A stretch of 64,000 nt of DNA from DATBGO01 sp963695645 (lineage in GTDB: Bacteria; Actinomycetota; Actinomycetes; Streptosporangiales; Streptosporangiaceae), in the NCBI GenBank assembly GCA_963695645.1, contig CAVOHC010000007.1, positions 248,001-312,000 on the forward strand, in the 5' to 3' direction. A program made the position numbers and the translations under genes. The notes under the pieces were generated by a model. The model did no database searches and had not been told where the DNA came from. It worked only from the letters and a program-made list of their open reading frames with translations. This document shows, in pieces, positions 18,390 to 27,742 of the stretch (the first letter of the stretch is position 1; each line of letters starts with the position of its first letter).

Positions 18390-19181
18390 ATGCGGACTCC
18401 CGGTACCGTGCGGCGAGCCGGAGCATCGGGAAGCACGTCGTTGGCCGCACCCGCTGGCTCGCGCGGACCGGCGCAGGCAACAACGGGCCCTGGTGCCAGT
18501 CAGTCGGCTGGTCTGGGTGTGTCCTGGCGAATCGAGGGCAGCTACGCGGTCGGCGCGCTGAGCGGCGAGCTCGACATCGCCTGCGCCGCGGCCTTGCGCG
18601 ACCAGCTACTCGGCCTGCTCAGGTTGGGCTCTGGGCGGCTCGTGATCGACCTGTCCGCGGTGGGCTACTGCGACGCCAGCGGCCTGTCCGTGCTGGTCGT
18701 CACCGGGCGGCGCGCGGAACTTCTGGGTGGCGTGCTCAGGCTTGCCGCCCCACCGCCAGTGATCGCCAGTGCGCTGCGCGCGATGGGCCTGCACCGCAGG
18801 TTCGACGTCTTTGGCACGGTCCAGGCAGCGACCGCGGCCACGCTGCCCGGTCAGGTCAGCCCGTCCGCGAAGGCGGCGACTAGGCGGGCGCAGATCATCG
18901 TGTCCGGCAAGCGCGCCGGCCGCGCCGTGGGCGCCGCCGAGCTTCGCGCGGCCGTCGCAGCCCTGCTGTTGCACGCCGACGCCTGGCGCGATGCTGACCC
19001 CGACCGGCGCTTCGCGCCGGCCCTGCACGCCCTGACCAGCGCCTACGCCCGCACTGACAACGCGCTGCTTACCGAGGCCGCCGGTGCGCTGCTGGCAGTC
19101 CTTGCCGAGCACGCCCTCGCCTATACCCCGGCAGTTGCCGCTACGGCCAGCCGCCTGCGCCGGCTTCTGGACGTTGGCTGA
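18390..19181 (+). CDS. STAS-domain anti-sigma factor antagonist with C-terminal extension
   Basis: A 263-residue protein. After a 45-residue Ala/Gly/Ser-rich leader comes a STAS domain (YAVGALSGELDIACAAALRD..., VIDLSAVGYCDASGLSVLVV). Unlike the STAS protein at 7612, it keeps the phosphorylatable Ser in D-A-S-G-L. STAS proteins of this type sequester anti-sigma kinases when unphosphorylated. The C-terminal 100 residues are helical (AAELRAAVAALLLHADAWRD) with no recognised domain. It stands alone, with dinB 159 bp downstream; no kinase partner lies adjacent. Confidence 0.78.
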   Translation: MRTPGTVRRAGASGSTSLAAPAGSRGPAQATTGPGASQSAGLGVSWRIEGSYAVGALSGELDIACAAALRDQLLGLLRLGSGRLVIDLSAVGYCDASGLSVLVVTGRRAELLGGVLRLAAPPPVIASALRAMGLHRRFDVFGTVQAATAATLPGQVSPSAKAATRRAQIIVSGKRAGRAVGAAELRAAVAALLLHADAWRDADPDRRFAPALHALTSAYARTDNALLTEAAGALLAVLAEHALAYTPAVAATASRLRRLLDVG

Positions 19182-19340
19182 CAATCTCCTCCGGCCATGT
19201 CCAGCTCCTCGGGCCATGTCCAGCTCCTCCGGCAACGTGTCCAGCCATCTCCGCGAGCCATGTCCTGCTGCCTCGTCCAGCTATCTCGTCCAGCTGGAAC
19301 GGTGCTTCACGCTGGGCACAGCGGGGCAGGAGACTTGAGT

Positions 19341-20366
19341 GTGACCCGCTGGGTACTCCATGTGGACCTCGACCAGTTCATCGCGGCCGTCGAGGTGCTG
19401 CGCCGTCCTGAGCTGCGCGGCCGCCCGGTAGTCATCGGCGGCGATGGGGATCCAGCCAAGCGCGGGGTAGTCAGCACCGCCTCCTATGAGGCCCGCGCCT
19501 ACGGCGTGAGGTCCGGGCTCCCCTTGCGCTTCGCCGTCCGGCGCTGTCCGGAGGCGGTCTTCCTGCCGGTAGACCGGGAGGCATACGAGGCGGCTTCCGG
19601 GCGGGTGATGGCGGTGCTGCGAGAGTTCGACGCGGTTGTCGAGGTATTCGGGTGGGATGAGGCGTTCCTCGCGGTAGACACCGCCGACCCGGAGGGCTTG
19701 GCCCGCGAGATCGCCGAACGCGTCCGGGCCAGGACGGGGCTGGATTGCTCGGTCGGGATCGGCGAGAACAAGCTGCAGGCCAAGCTGGCAACCGGCTTCG
19801 GCAAGCCCGCCGGCATCTTCCGGCTGACCCACCAGAACTGGTTCGCGGTGCTCGGGGGCCGGCCGACCGACGCGCTGTGGGGCATCGGATCCAAGACCGC
19901 GGGCCGGCTTGCCGGGCTCGGCATCAGCACCGTCGGCGAGCTCGCGGCCGCCGATCCGCGTGCTCTTGCCGCCCGCCTCGGCCCGGCGACCGGACCCTGG
20001 CTCGTCCAGCTGGCCCGTGGCCTGGACCCATCGCCGGTTACCAGCACCCCGTACCAGGCCCGCTCGCGTGGCAGGGAGACCACGTTCCAGCAGGATCTGG
20101 ACGACTGGGATGAGGTGCGCCGCGAGGTTGCGCGACTGGCCGGTCTCGTCGCCGACGATGTGGCCGCCGAACAGCGACCCGCAGTGCGCGTGGTGGTTAA
20201 GGTGCGTTTTGCGCCATTTATCACGCGTACCCACGGCCAGCCGCTGGAGGCGCCGACAGCCGACCGGGCAATCATCGAGCGGTCCGCCCAGGCAGCGCTC
20301 GATCAGTTCAGCGCGCGGCGGCCGGTGCGGTTGCTCGGGGTCCGCGCCGAGCTTGCCGTGCCCTAG
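19341..20366 (+). CDS. dinB: DNA polymerase IV (Y family)
   Basis: A 341-residue translesion DNA polymerase. Catalytic motifs: HVDLDQFIAAVEVL (first Asp), YEARAYGVRSGLPLRFA (nucleotide binding) and FGWDEAFLAVD, where most DinB proteins have S-x-DEAF. A helix-hairpin-helix part (LWGIGSKTAGRLAGLGI) and little-finger domain (GRETTFQQDL) follow. The GTG at 19341 has AGGAG 8 nt upstream; earlier in-frame ATGs fall in a region of short imperfect repeats (GCCATGTCCAGCTCCT-like, 19190-19290) that looks non-coding. It belongs to error-prone bypass synthesis. Length and motifs fit the actinobacterial DinB subgroup. Confidence 0.9.
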   Translation: MTRWVLHVDLDQFIAAVEVLRRPELRGRPVVIGGDGDPAKRGVVSTASYEARAYGVRSGLPLRFAVRRCPEAVFLPVDREAYEAASGRVMAVLREFDAVVEVFGWDEAFLAVDTADPEGLAREIAERVRARTGLDCSVGIGENKLQAKLATGFGKPAGIFRLTHQNWFAVLGGRPTDALWGIGSKTAGRLAGLGISTVGELAAADPRALAARLGPATGPWLVQLARGLDPSPVTSTPYQARSRGRETTFQQDLDDWDEVRREVARLAGLVADDVAAEQRPAVRVVVKVRFAPFITRTHGQPLEAPTADRAIIERSAQAALDQFSARRPVRLLGVRAELAVP

Positions 20367-20639
20367 CCGCCGATTGACCTATGCGTTAAGTCACGGTCAG
20401 CAGCGACCATGCTCAGGCCAAGCCGATGAACGAGTTCCCCGCCGCTGATAGCCGGTTCTCCCGGCCGCTGGCGGCCGGCTCTGGTCGCCGGGGCGACCCT
20501 CGTCAGACGACGGGGGCCGCCCCGGCGCGTCAGGAAGCCTAACATCCGGCCGCCGCCCGCACATCCGGCTGCCGTCCGTCCGGCCCATCCTCGGCCGCAG
20601 AGACGGTTTTGCCCATTCTGGGGGGCCAACCATGCCAGG

Positions 20640-21869
20640 ATGTCGCCGATGCAAAGGACCCGAAGTCACCGCATAGCGCGTCGCGTCGTCCTGGCCCTCC
20701 CGGTGGCTTTCATCGCCGCCTGCAGCACCGTGGCAGCTCCCGCCGCGCAGACCGGTCCCGCCGGGCAGACCGGTCCCGCCGCGCAGGCCAGCGCCGCAAC
20801 AAGGCAAGTTACTAGCCACAATGGCGGCCCGCGAACGGCGGCCAGTGCCGGCCTCGCCAGTCACCGGGCCGTCCGTCGCGGGCAGGCGGCAGAGGCAGCG
20901 GCAGCCACAGCGATCGTGGCGCCAGGCACCATGGTTCCCGGTGCCCGCGGCTGCCCGATGTTCCCCGCGAACAACGTATGGAACACCGACATCTCGAAAC
21001 TGCCGGTCAACTCGCACAATGCGGCATGGCTGCGGAGCATGGCCTCGGGCGGCACCTACCTGCACCCGGACTTCGGGCCGGACGCGGGCGGATACCCCTA
21101 CGGCATCACGTACAACGTCGTCACGAACGCGCACCGGCTGGTCAGGATCAGGTTCGAGTATGCAACCCAGAGCGACAAGGGCCCGTACCCGTTCGGCCCG
21201 GGCACGCGTATTGAGGGCGGCAGCAACGCCGGCGGCGACCGGCACGCCATCATGGTCAACAAGAGCACCTGCACGCTCTACGAACTCTATGACGCCCGCT
21301 ATTCCGCGGAAGGCTCGACGGCGGGCTCCGGCGCGATCTGGAATCTGCGCTCCAACGCGCTCCGACCCGCGGGATGGACCTCGGCTGACGCGGCCGGGCT
21401 GCCGATCCTGCCGGGCCTGCTGGACTTCAGCCAGGTCGAGGCGGCGGTCAGGGCCGGCCAGCCGATCACCCACGCGATCAGGTTCACAGCGCAGACCACC
21501 CGGACCGCCTACCTCTGGCCGGCCCGTCACGAGGCGGGCTCAAGCTCCAGCCGGAACCTCCCGCCGATGGGTGCCAGGTTCCGGCTGAAGGCGGGCTTCG
21601 ACGTCGCCAGGTTCTGCCGCAACTCCGCTCGTTACTGCAAGGACGCGAAGGCCGTGCTGACCGAGATGCAGCATTACGGGCTGATTCTGGCCGACAACGG
21701 CAGCAACTGGTACTTCGGCGGCAGTGCGTTCCCGCAATGGCCGGACGCCCTGGTCTCGCTGCTGAAGGACATCCCGGCCAGGGACTTCCAGGCCGTCAAC
21801 GAGGCGTGCCTGATGGTCCGCCGCCATTCTGGCAAGGCGGCCGCCAAGCCAGGCTGCCCGATCGGCTGA
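20640..21869 (+). CDS. Secreted (probably lipid-anchored) protein of unknown function
   Basis: A 409-residue protein. The N-terminus is a signal peptide (basic RTRSHRIARRVV, hydrophobic LALPVAFIAAC) ending in a lipobox IAAC, so it is probably a lipoprotein. Then comes a 70-residue Ala/Gly/Thr/Gln-rich linker with PAGQTGPAAQ repeats. The conserved C-terminal ~300 residues begin NNVWNTDISKLPVNSHNAAW and include GGSNAGGDRHAIMV and LRPAGWTSADAAGLPILPGL. I recognise this as a recurring secreted family in soil bacteria without known activity. Conserved His/Asp/Trp residues and four Cys suggest an extracellular enzyme or carbohydrate-binding fold, but this is a guess. Confidence 0.75.
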   Translation: MSPMQRTRSHRIARRVVLALPVAFIAACSTVAAPAAQTGPAGQTGPAAQASAATRQVTSHNGGPRTAASAGLASHRAVRRGQAAEAAAATAIVAPGTMVPGARGCPMFPANNVWNTDISKLPVNSHNAAWLRSMASGGTYLHPDFGPDAGGYPYGITYNVVTNAHRLVRIRFEYATQSDKGPYPFGPGTRIEGGSNAGGDRHAIMVNKSTCTLYELYDARYSAEGSTAGSGAIWNLRSNALRPAGWTSADAAGLPILPGLLDFSQVEAAVRAGQPITHAIRFTAQTTRTAYLWPARHEAGSSSSRNLPPMGARFRLKAGFDVARFCRNSARYCKDAKAVLTEMQHYGLILADNGSNWYFGGSAFPQWPDALVSLLKDIPARDFQAVNEACLMVRRHSGKAAAKPGCPIG

Positions 21870-21924
21870 CGGCAAGGCAGATCTGGCCGCTGAGCGCGCA
21901 CGCGAAGTCCTAGAGTTGCTTTCC

Positions 21925-22602
21925 ATGGTTGTGCAGCCGCTTGAGCAGATCGTGGACCCGGGCTGGGCGGCGGCGCTGCAGCCGGTCGCCGGGCGGGTCA
22001 GGGCGATGGGAGATTTCCTGCGCGCCGAGATCGCCGCTGGCCGCGGCTACCTGCCAGCGGGCGAGCGGGTGCTGCGGGCCTTCAAGCAGCCGTTTTCGGA
22101 CGTGCGGGTGCTCATCGTCGGCCAGGATCCCTATCCGACGCCGGGGCACCCGGTCGGGCTCAGCTTTTCCGTGGCGCCCGAGGTGCGGCGGCTGCCGCCG
22201 AGCCTGCTCAACATCTTCCGCGAGTACGCCGAGGACCTCGGTTATCCCCGGCCGGCCACCGGTGATCTCAGCCCGTGGGCCGAGCACGGCGTCATGCTGC
22301 TGAACCGGGTCCTCACAGTGCAGCCAGGCAAGCCGGCGTCGCACCGCGGGAAGGGCTGGGAGGAGGTTACCGACCAGGCCATCCGGGCGCTCGCCGGCCG
22401 CGGCGGCCCGCTGGTGGCGATCCTGTGGGGCCGCGATGCCTGCAGCCTCGCGCCCCTGCTCGGTGACGTGCCGCGCGTCGAGTCCGCGCACCCTAGCCCC
22501 ATGTCGGCCGATCGCGGCTTCTTCGGCTCACGGCCATTCAGCCGGTCCAACCAGCTCCTTGCCGGGCGCGGCGCGGAGCCCATGGACTGGAAACTGCCTT
22601 AG
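21925..22602 (+). CDS. ung: Uracil-DNA glycosylase
   Basis: Removes uracil from DNA to start base-excision repair. The 225-residue protein carries all family-1 UDG landmarks: the water-activating loop GQDPYPTPGHPVGLSFS, the Pro-rich loop PPSLLNIF, LLNRVLTV with the uracil-recognising Asn, and the Leu loop HPSPMSADRGFFGSRPFS with the catalytic His. The start is ATG 21925; TTG 21916 is in frame but weaker. It stands alone on the plus strand, 55 bp after the secreted protein gene, and is followed by a nested inverted repeat likely to end transcription. Confidence 0.95.
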   Translation: MVVQPLEQIVDPGWAAALQPVAGRVRAMGDFLRAEIAAGRGYLPAGERVLRAFKQPFSDVRVLIVGQDPYPTPGHPVGLSFSVAPEVRRLPPSLLNIFREYAEDLGYPRPATGDLSPWAEHGVMLLNRVLTVQPGKPASHRGKGWEEVTDQAIRALAGRGGPLVAILWGRDACSLAPLLGDVPRVESAHPSPMSADRGFFGSRPFSRSNQLLAGRGAEPMDWKLP

Positions 22603-22621
22603 CGCAGCCGAGATCGACGTG

Positions 22622-22655
22622 GCCCGCCTTCCATGATCATGGTGTCTTGGCGGGC
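22622..22655. terminator. Nested inverted repeat downstream of ung
   Basis: GCCCGCC (22622-22628) pairs with GGCGGGC (22649-22655). The loop itself contains a perfect 12-bp palindrome, CCATGATCATGG (22631-22642). It lies 20 bp after the ung stop. A terminator is the simplest reading, but the inner palindrome could also be a protein site. Confidence 0.55.
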
Positions 22656-22911
22656 GGCTGGCTGCACGGAGACCACTGTCCTGCTGGCCCGCCGCGGTCG
22701 GCTCCGTGCCGTGCCGCGCCGTGCCCGGGTGCGCGGCGGCCGCCGTACCCAGGCTGGTCTAGCGTGTCATTCAGGCGGGTCTGCCCCGGCGTGACGCAGC
22801 GGCAAGGCCGCGGGACGCGCCGGTCTGCCGGGCCACGCTGCCGCGAGTTGCAGAGGAGCCTATTGTGCGTAGCCGTCCCGGCCATGAGACCCGCTGGCAT
22901 GGGCGCCCGTC
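22656..22911. other. Rest of the 309-bp gap between ung and the MBL gene
   Basis: No gene, clear promoter or repeat is seen in this GC-rich stretch beyond the nested inverted repeat at its left edge. Confidence 0.4.
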
Positions 22912-23967
22912 GTGGTAGAGGTGACCGGTGTTCTGCAGAAGCAGGCGTGGCGGGACCGGGTGCTGCCGCCAGTTGAGGAAGTGCGGCCGGGCCTGTGGTC
23001 ACTGCCGGTCCCGATCCCGCACAACCCGCTGCGCTACGTGCTCTGCTACGTCTTCCAGACCCGGTCAGGCCAGGTGATTGTCGACCCGGGCTGGCCAGTC
23101 GATGACGCCTGGGACGCCCTTGCGGGCGGGCTGGCCAGCATCGGCTCGGACCTGGCGGCCACCCGCGGGGTCCTGGTCACCCATGCTCACCTCGACCACC
23201 ATGGGCTGGCCAGGCGGGTGCGCGCGGAATCCGGCTGCTGGGTCGCCATGCACCCGGCCGAAGAACTGCAGGTCGCCAGGATCCGCGACGTCCGTGCCGT
23301 GGCGGGCAGGAATGAGCGCTGGCTCAGCCGCTGTGGCGTGCCGCGAGCGGCGCAGGCCGGACTGATCATGGAACCAGAGCGGGTGCGCGAGCTCATGGAC
23401 ATCGTTCCTGATCGCCTGCTTGAGGACGGTGACAAGGCGGACGTTCCGGGATGGCGGGTGACCGCGCTCTGGACGCCTGGCCACACGCCCGGGCACCTCT
23501 GCTATGTCGTTGGTGACGCGGACGTGGTGCTCACCGGCGACCATCTGCTGCCCAGGATTACCCCGAATATCTCTAGCTACGGTGACGACGACGATCCGCT
23601 TGATGACTACCTCGGCGCGCTCGATCTGCTTCGCGGCTACGACGACCGCGAGGCGCTGCCCGGGCACGAATACCGCTTCCGCGGGATCCGCGATCGGGTC
23701 GGCGGTATCCAGCGGCATCACCAGGCCAGGCTCCGCGAGGTGGCCGGACAGGTCGCGGCCGGCCCGGGCGGCACAGTATGGGACATCGCGCTTGCGCTCC
23801 GGTGGTCGCGGTCCTGGGCGGAGACGACCGGATTCTTGCGCCGGGCCGCTCTCGCCGAGACTCTCGCCCACCTGCGCAGCCTGCGCAGGGCTGGGCTGGT
23901 GCGGGCCGCCGGGTCGGCCCCTGAGCGGTGGCATCCGGCCGGCCAGGCCGCAGCGGGCGGTCCGTGA
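22912..23967 (+). CDS. MBL-fold metallo-hydrolase with winged-helix C-terminus
   Basis: A 351-residue metallo-beta-lactamase-fold hydrolase. Metal ligands are visible: THAHLDHHG (HxHxDH), TPGHTPGHLCYV, LTGDHLLPR and PGHEYRF. The last 80 residues (TVWDIALALRW...ETLAHLRSLRRAGLV) form a winged-helix-like tail, as in the LACTB2-type subgroup. The substrate cannot be read from the sequence; thioesters and phosphodiesters are both known for such enzymes. GTG 22912 is the most upstream reasonable start and GTG 22921 the alternative; neither has a strong ribosome site. It is not in an obvious operon. Confidence 0.85.
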   Translation: MVEVTGVLQKQAWRDRVLPPVEEVRPGLWSLPVPIPHNPLRYVLCYVFQTRSGQVIVDPGWPVDDAWDALAGGLASIGSDLAATRGVLVTHAHLDHHGLARRVRAESGCWVAMHPAEELQVARIRDVRAVAGRNERWLSRCGVPRAAQAGLIMEPERVRELMDIVPDRLLEDGDKADVPGWRVTALWTPGHTPGHLCYVVGDADVVLTGDHLLPRITPNISSYGDDDDPLDDYLGALDLLRGYDDREALPGHEYRFRGIRDRVGGIQRHHQARLREVAGQVAAGPGGTVWDIALALRWSRSWAETTGFLRRAALAETLAHLRSLRRAGLVRAAGSAPERWHPAGQAAAGGP

Positions 23968-24291
23968 CGGGCGCAGCCCAGGACACTGACCCTGGCGGCG
24001 GCCCAAATGCCGTCTGAGGCCGTGCTGTGGCTATGCAGGTCTGCGCGCTTGCCGGACGCCGCACGGCTGGAGACGGCTTTAGCGGTGGTGTCGGGGACGG
24101 ACGCGCTCCGGTCCAGCCGGTCCTGCTCCGCGGCTTTCCGGCGGGGTTCCGGTGCCGTGTTCTGCCGCGCCCGAAGTGGCAGCCCGGCGGACGGTACTGC
24201 AGCATAATTTCTGTATGCCGCTCCTCCCGGAGCGAGGTGGCCAAACAGGTGCAAGAATGACGATAAACGGAGAATCCAGGCTTCAGGACAT
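23968..24291. other. 324-bp intergenic region before the LuxR-type regulator
   Basis: No gene supported; a 66-codon frame inside is Ser/Arg/Ala-rich with no family look. A small hairpin GCTCC-TCCC-GGAGC occurs at 24223-24236. The 80 bp before the regulator start are less GC-rich than their surroundings and probably hold its promoter. Confidence 0.4.
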
Positions 24292-26793
24292 ATGACGATA
24301 GCTCAGTTTCGCACTAATTTGCACGAGGAGCCGAATAGCTTCGTCGGCCGTGAGCGCGAGGTCGACGAGCTGTGCCGGTTCGTGCGGATGATGCGCGCCT
24401 CAACGCTGTGCGGGACTGGCGGCATCGGGAAGACGCGGCTGGCCCAGCGCATTCTCGCGGCGCTCGCCGACGATTTCCCCGACGGAGCCTGGTTCGTCGA
24501 GCTCGGCGACGTGCGCCAGCCGGATCTTGTCATCTCGCGGGTGGCGTCGGTCGTCGGCGTGGACGAGGAGCGGGGGCGCCCGCTGGTTGAGACGCTCGCC
24601 GAGGCGCTGCGGCCGCGGACGATGCTGCTGGCGCTGGACAACTGCGAGCACCTGATCGACGCGTGCGCGCAATTGTGCCAGCGCCTGCTGGCCAGCTCGG
24701 CAGGGCTGCGCATCATCGTGACGAGCCGCGAGCCGCTGCGGGTGGCCGCGGAAGCCGTCTGGCAGGTGCCGCCGCTATCACTGCCCCCGCCGGATGCGGT
24801 AGCTGACGCGGCCGTGCTCAGCGGCTATGAGTCGGTGCGCCTGTTCGCCGACCGCGCCGCCGCGGCACACCCCGGCTTTGAGCTCAGCCCGGCCAACGCC
24901 GCCAGTATCTCGGCGATCTGCCGTGCGCTTGACGGCGTTCCGCTCGCGATCGAGCTGGCTGCCGCTTGGGTCCGGGCCTTGTCGGCAGACCAGATCGCGG
25001 ACCGCCTTGCTGATCGGTTCCAGCTGCTCACCACCGGCGACCGGACCGCGCCGGCCAGGCAGCGAACGTTGCGCGCCACCATCGACTGGAGCCATGACCT
25101 GCTGGCTGCCAGCGAGCAGATGCTGCTGCGCCGGCTTGCTGTCTTCTCCGGCTGGTCGCTGGAAATGGCTGAGCAGGTGTGCGCCGATGACGATCTCCCG
25201 GCTGCCGCCGTGCTCGATCTCATCGCCGGCCTGGTGGACAAGTCACTCGTGGTCGTCGAGCCTGAGGCACTCGGCCAGACCCGCTACCGGTTGCTCGACA
25301 CCATCCGGGATTACGCGGCGCAGCGGCTCGCCGATGCTGGCGAGGCGGCGGCGATCCAGGCCAGGCTGCGCGACTATGTGCTGCGGGTGGTGGAGAACAG
25401 CGCGGCGATCGGGATGGCCCTGATACCGGCTCCGTGGTCGGCCAGGGTCGAGGTCTTCCGCCGCTACGACGTGGACGCCAACAATGCGCGGGGAGTGCTT
25501 GACCAGTGCCTTGCGGAGGCTGACGCGGAGACGGGCCTGCGGATCTGCACGGCGATCCGGCCGTGCTGGCTGGTGCGTGGTTCCTATGCCGAAGGCACCG
25601 AGCGGTTCGACGCCTTCCTCGCCATCAACCCGTCCGGGGTGCCCGCCGGAGTCCGGGGGCCGGCGCTGGTCGGGCGCGCGCAGCTTACGTTGGCGAGCGA
25701 TCTGGCGGGCGCGGAGTCCTGGGCGAGGGCCGGGCTCGAAGCCTGCCGGGTGGCTGGCGGGGAGGTCTGGACCGCGGTCGCGCTCAACCTGCTTGCCGAG
25801 ATCACCGTGCACACCGGCCGGGCCGCGGAGGCAGAGGCGCTGGCCGGCGAGGCGCTCGCATTGGCGAGGTCGGTCGGTGACCGGTTGGCCGAAGGCTACG
25901 CACTCGGGACCAGGGCGGCATGTGTCGGACTGCGGGGCAGCCTGCGCGAGGCGCGGCAGCTTGCGGAGGCCGCGATCGCCGTCATGCGCGAGATCGACCA
26001 TCAATGGGGAGCGGCGCGGACGCTGCTTGGCCTGGGCGAACTGGACCGCCTGCGCGGAGATCCTGACGGGGCGCGGCGCCGCTACCTCGAGGCGCTGCCC
26101 ATCCTTCGGGAGATCGACTCCCGGCCCGAGACCGCTCGCTGCCTGGCCGGGCTCGGTCGGGTGGCCATGGAGCAGGGCTCGGTCGTGCAGGCCAGGGAGC
26201 ACCTCGCCGAGAGTATCCGGCTGAGCCATTCCACCGGTGCGCGCATCGGCGTGGCCCGCGGGCTCGAGGCATTCGCTGCGCTGGCTCTGCTCGAGGACCG
26301 GGCCGGCCGCGCAATCCAGCTGATCGCCGCGGCCGCCGCGCTCCGCGAGGCCGCGCACCTGCCTCAGCTGCCCGGATCAAGGACCGACGGGTACTTCGCG
26401 GCGGCCAGGCCCCTCGGCGAGCCGGTCATCGCGCAGTTGTGGGCCCGCGGCTACAACATGACCAGCGAAGCCGCGGTCGCCGCGGCGCTCGATTCGGCCC
26501 AGCAGACCGGGACCGGAGGCGGCCAACATGCCGCGGCGAGTGTCCCGGGCGGCCTTGCGGCTGCGGCGCCGATGGCGCCCGGCAGGCTGACCACGCGGGA
26601 GCGCGAGATCGTCGGGCTCATTGCCGGCGGCCGCAGCAACAAAGCGATCGCGGACGAGTTGTTCATAAGCCCGGCTACCGCGGCCCGTCATGTGGCCAAC
26701 ATCCTGGAGAAACTAGGCTTCACCTCGCGCGCGCAAGTGGCCGCCTGGGCAGCAGGCAGTGCCGGACCCGACGGCGGTGCTGTCAGCCACTGA
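24292..26793 (+). CDS. Large LuxR-type transcriptional regulator with N-terminal ATPase
   Basis: An 833-residue STAND-class regulator. Residues 17-50 hold FVGREREVDEL and the Walker A GTGGIGKT (41-48); Walker B is MLLALDNCEHLI (about 105-117), followed by a sensor TSREPLRVAAEAVWQVPPLS. The NB-ARC-like part is followed by helical TPR-like repeats (about 400-720) and a C-terminal LuxR helix-turn-helix (LTTREREIVGLIAGGRSNKA...SPATAARHVANILEKLGF). Such proteins bind ATP and a signal, then activate target genes. No target operon is adjacent in the same direction. The stop overlaps the convergent kinase-ParB gene by 11 bp. Confidence 0.88.
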   Translation: MTIAQFRTNLHEEPNSFVGREREVDELCRFVRMMRASTLCGTGGIGKTRLAQRILAALADDFPDGAWFVELGDVRQPDLVISRVASVVGVDEERGRPLVETLAEALRPRTMLLALDNCEHLIDACAQLCQRLLASSAGLRIIVTSREPLRVAAEAVWQVPPLSLPPPDAVADAAVLSGYESVRLFADRAAAAHPGFELSPANAASISAICRALDGVPLAIELAAAWVRALSADQIADRLADRFQLLTTGDRTAPARQRTLRATIDWSHDLLAASEQMLLRRLAVFSGWSLEMAEQVCADDDLPAAAVLDLIAGLVDKSLVVVEPEALGQTRYRLLDTIRDYAAQRLADAGEAAAIQARLRDYVLRVVENSAAIGMALIPAPWSARVEVFRRYDVDANNARGVLDQCLAEADAETGLRICTAIRPCWLVRGSYAEGTERFDAFLAINPSGVPAGVRGPALVGRAQLTLASDLAGAESWARAGLEACRVAGGEVWTAVALNLLAEITVHTGRAAEAEALAGEALALARSVGDRLAEGYALGTRAACVGLRGSLREARQLAEAAIAVMREIDHQWGAARTLLGLGELDRLRGDPDGARRRYLEALPILREIDSRPETARCLAGLGRVAMEQGSVVQAREHLAESIRLSHSTGARIGVARGLEAFAALALLEDRAGRAIQLIAAAAALREAAHLPQLPGSRTDGYFAAARPLGEPVIAQLWARGYNMTSEAAVAAALDSAQQTGTGGGQHAAASVPGGLAAAAPMAPGRLTTREREIVGLIAGGRSNKAIADELFISPATAARHVANILEKLGFTSRAQVAAWAAGSAGPDGGAVSH

Positions 26794-27742
26794 GCCCGGT
26801 CAGCGCGGTTAGTGCCGGGAGCTTGATTCCCAGTGCCGTTTCCCAGTCACGGATCACGCGAGGGCTGACCTTCGAGTCGAAATACTGCAGGGCCGTCGTG
26901 CCGTCCGCGACGGGATCACTGCCCTCGGCGAGAAGCCTCGCCGCCACGAGATTAAATCCGCTCCTGATCGCCGCGCTCAGGCGGCGGTGGCCAGCTACGA
27001 CAAAAAAGAAGGTGCCGGCGTACCCGACCGTCAGCGGCTTGAGCCCGGCCAGTCCGTCGCCCGTCCTGTCGCCGGCCTGCTCGGCTGCTGCCGGTACCGC
27101 CAGATCCTGGGGATCCCTGACGTCGCGGGACGGGTATATCCGCAGCGGGTCAAGCAGGAGCAGCGGAGGTGCGTGCAACAGTATCGCCGCGCCGATGGAA
27201 CCGTGGTAGGCCGCGATTATCCGGTCGACGACCTCATCGGATGGTGCCCGGCTCGTATCACAGACGAGGTCATAATTTCGCAGCCTATTCTTGTCGGCGC
27301 CATATCTCGTCAGGAAGCGGATGCGCTCGCTTTCACTGCGATGAGCAAGCCGCTCTTTCGCCTCGCTGAGCGAGGAGTAGGCCTCAACCTCATCGGCCGG
27401 CCGGGATAGCACCCGGCTCGCGGCAACCAGGGGATCGGTTATGAGATGGACTTTGAACGCATCGGTGAAAAAGAACCAGGCGAGCCGGCCGTCCACGACC
27501 AGCTGCTCATCCGACTTGGCTATGTCCTGCTGCAGCTGATCGACATAGCCGTCCACCGCATCGTCGAGTTCGGCATGCAGGTTGAGCTGAAGCGCGGACA
27601 TTCCCCGCGACTGAGCCATCTGCCGGTACAAGTCTCCTACGCTCACCCGGCGCACGGCCAGGCGCCGGGCAAGCTCTCTCGACACGGTGCTCTTCCCGCT
27701 GCCGAGATCGCCGCTTATGACGATGGACCGGTAGGAGAACAT
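26783..27742 (-). CDS. Cytidylate-kinase-like NTPase fused to a ParB-like domain
   Basis: A 319-residue two-domain protein. Residues 1-190 resemble cytidylate-kinase-like P-loop NTPases: VISGDLGSGKSTVSRELAR (Walker A), VSVGDLYRQMAQSRGMSALQ, VDGRLAWFF, and a lid-like Arg-rich stretch. Residues 200-319 resemble ParB N-terminal domains: DPLRIYPSRDVRDP, then VVAGHRRLSAAIRSG, the ParB box. Start ATG 27742 has AAGGAAAG 8 nt upstream. The 5' flank (27743-27840) is markedly AT-richer than its surroundings. The 3' end overlaps the LuxR gene. ParB-like domains can bind or hydrolyse CTP and a cytidylate kinase acts on CMP, so a CTP-linked role is possible but unproven. Confidence 0.7.
   Translation of the reverse strand: MFSYRSIVISGDLGSGKSTVSRELARRLAVRRVSVGDLYRQMAQSRGMSALQLNLHAELDDAVDGYVDQLQQDIAKSDEQLVVDGRLAWFFFTDAFKVHLITDPLVAASRVLSRPADEVEAYSSLSEAKERLAHRSESERIRFLTRYGADKNRLRNYDLVCDTSRAPSDEVVDRIIAAYHGSIGAAILLHAPPLLLLDPLRIYPSRDVRDPQDLAVPAAAEQAGDRTGDGLAGLKPLTVGYAGTFFFVVAGHRRLSAAIRSGFNLVAARLLAEGSDPVADGTTALQYFDSKVSPRVIRDWETALGIKLPALTALTGLSG

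Noticed and set aside
24007..24207. 66-codon ORF upstream of the LuxR regulator
   Set aside because: Ser/Arg/Ala-rich, no ribosome site, no family resemblance.
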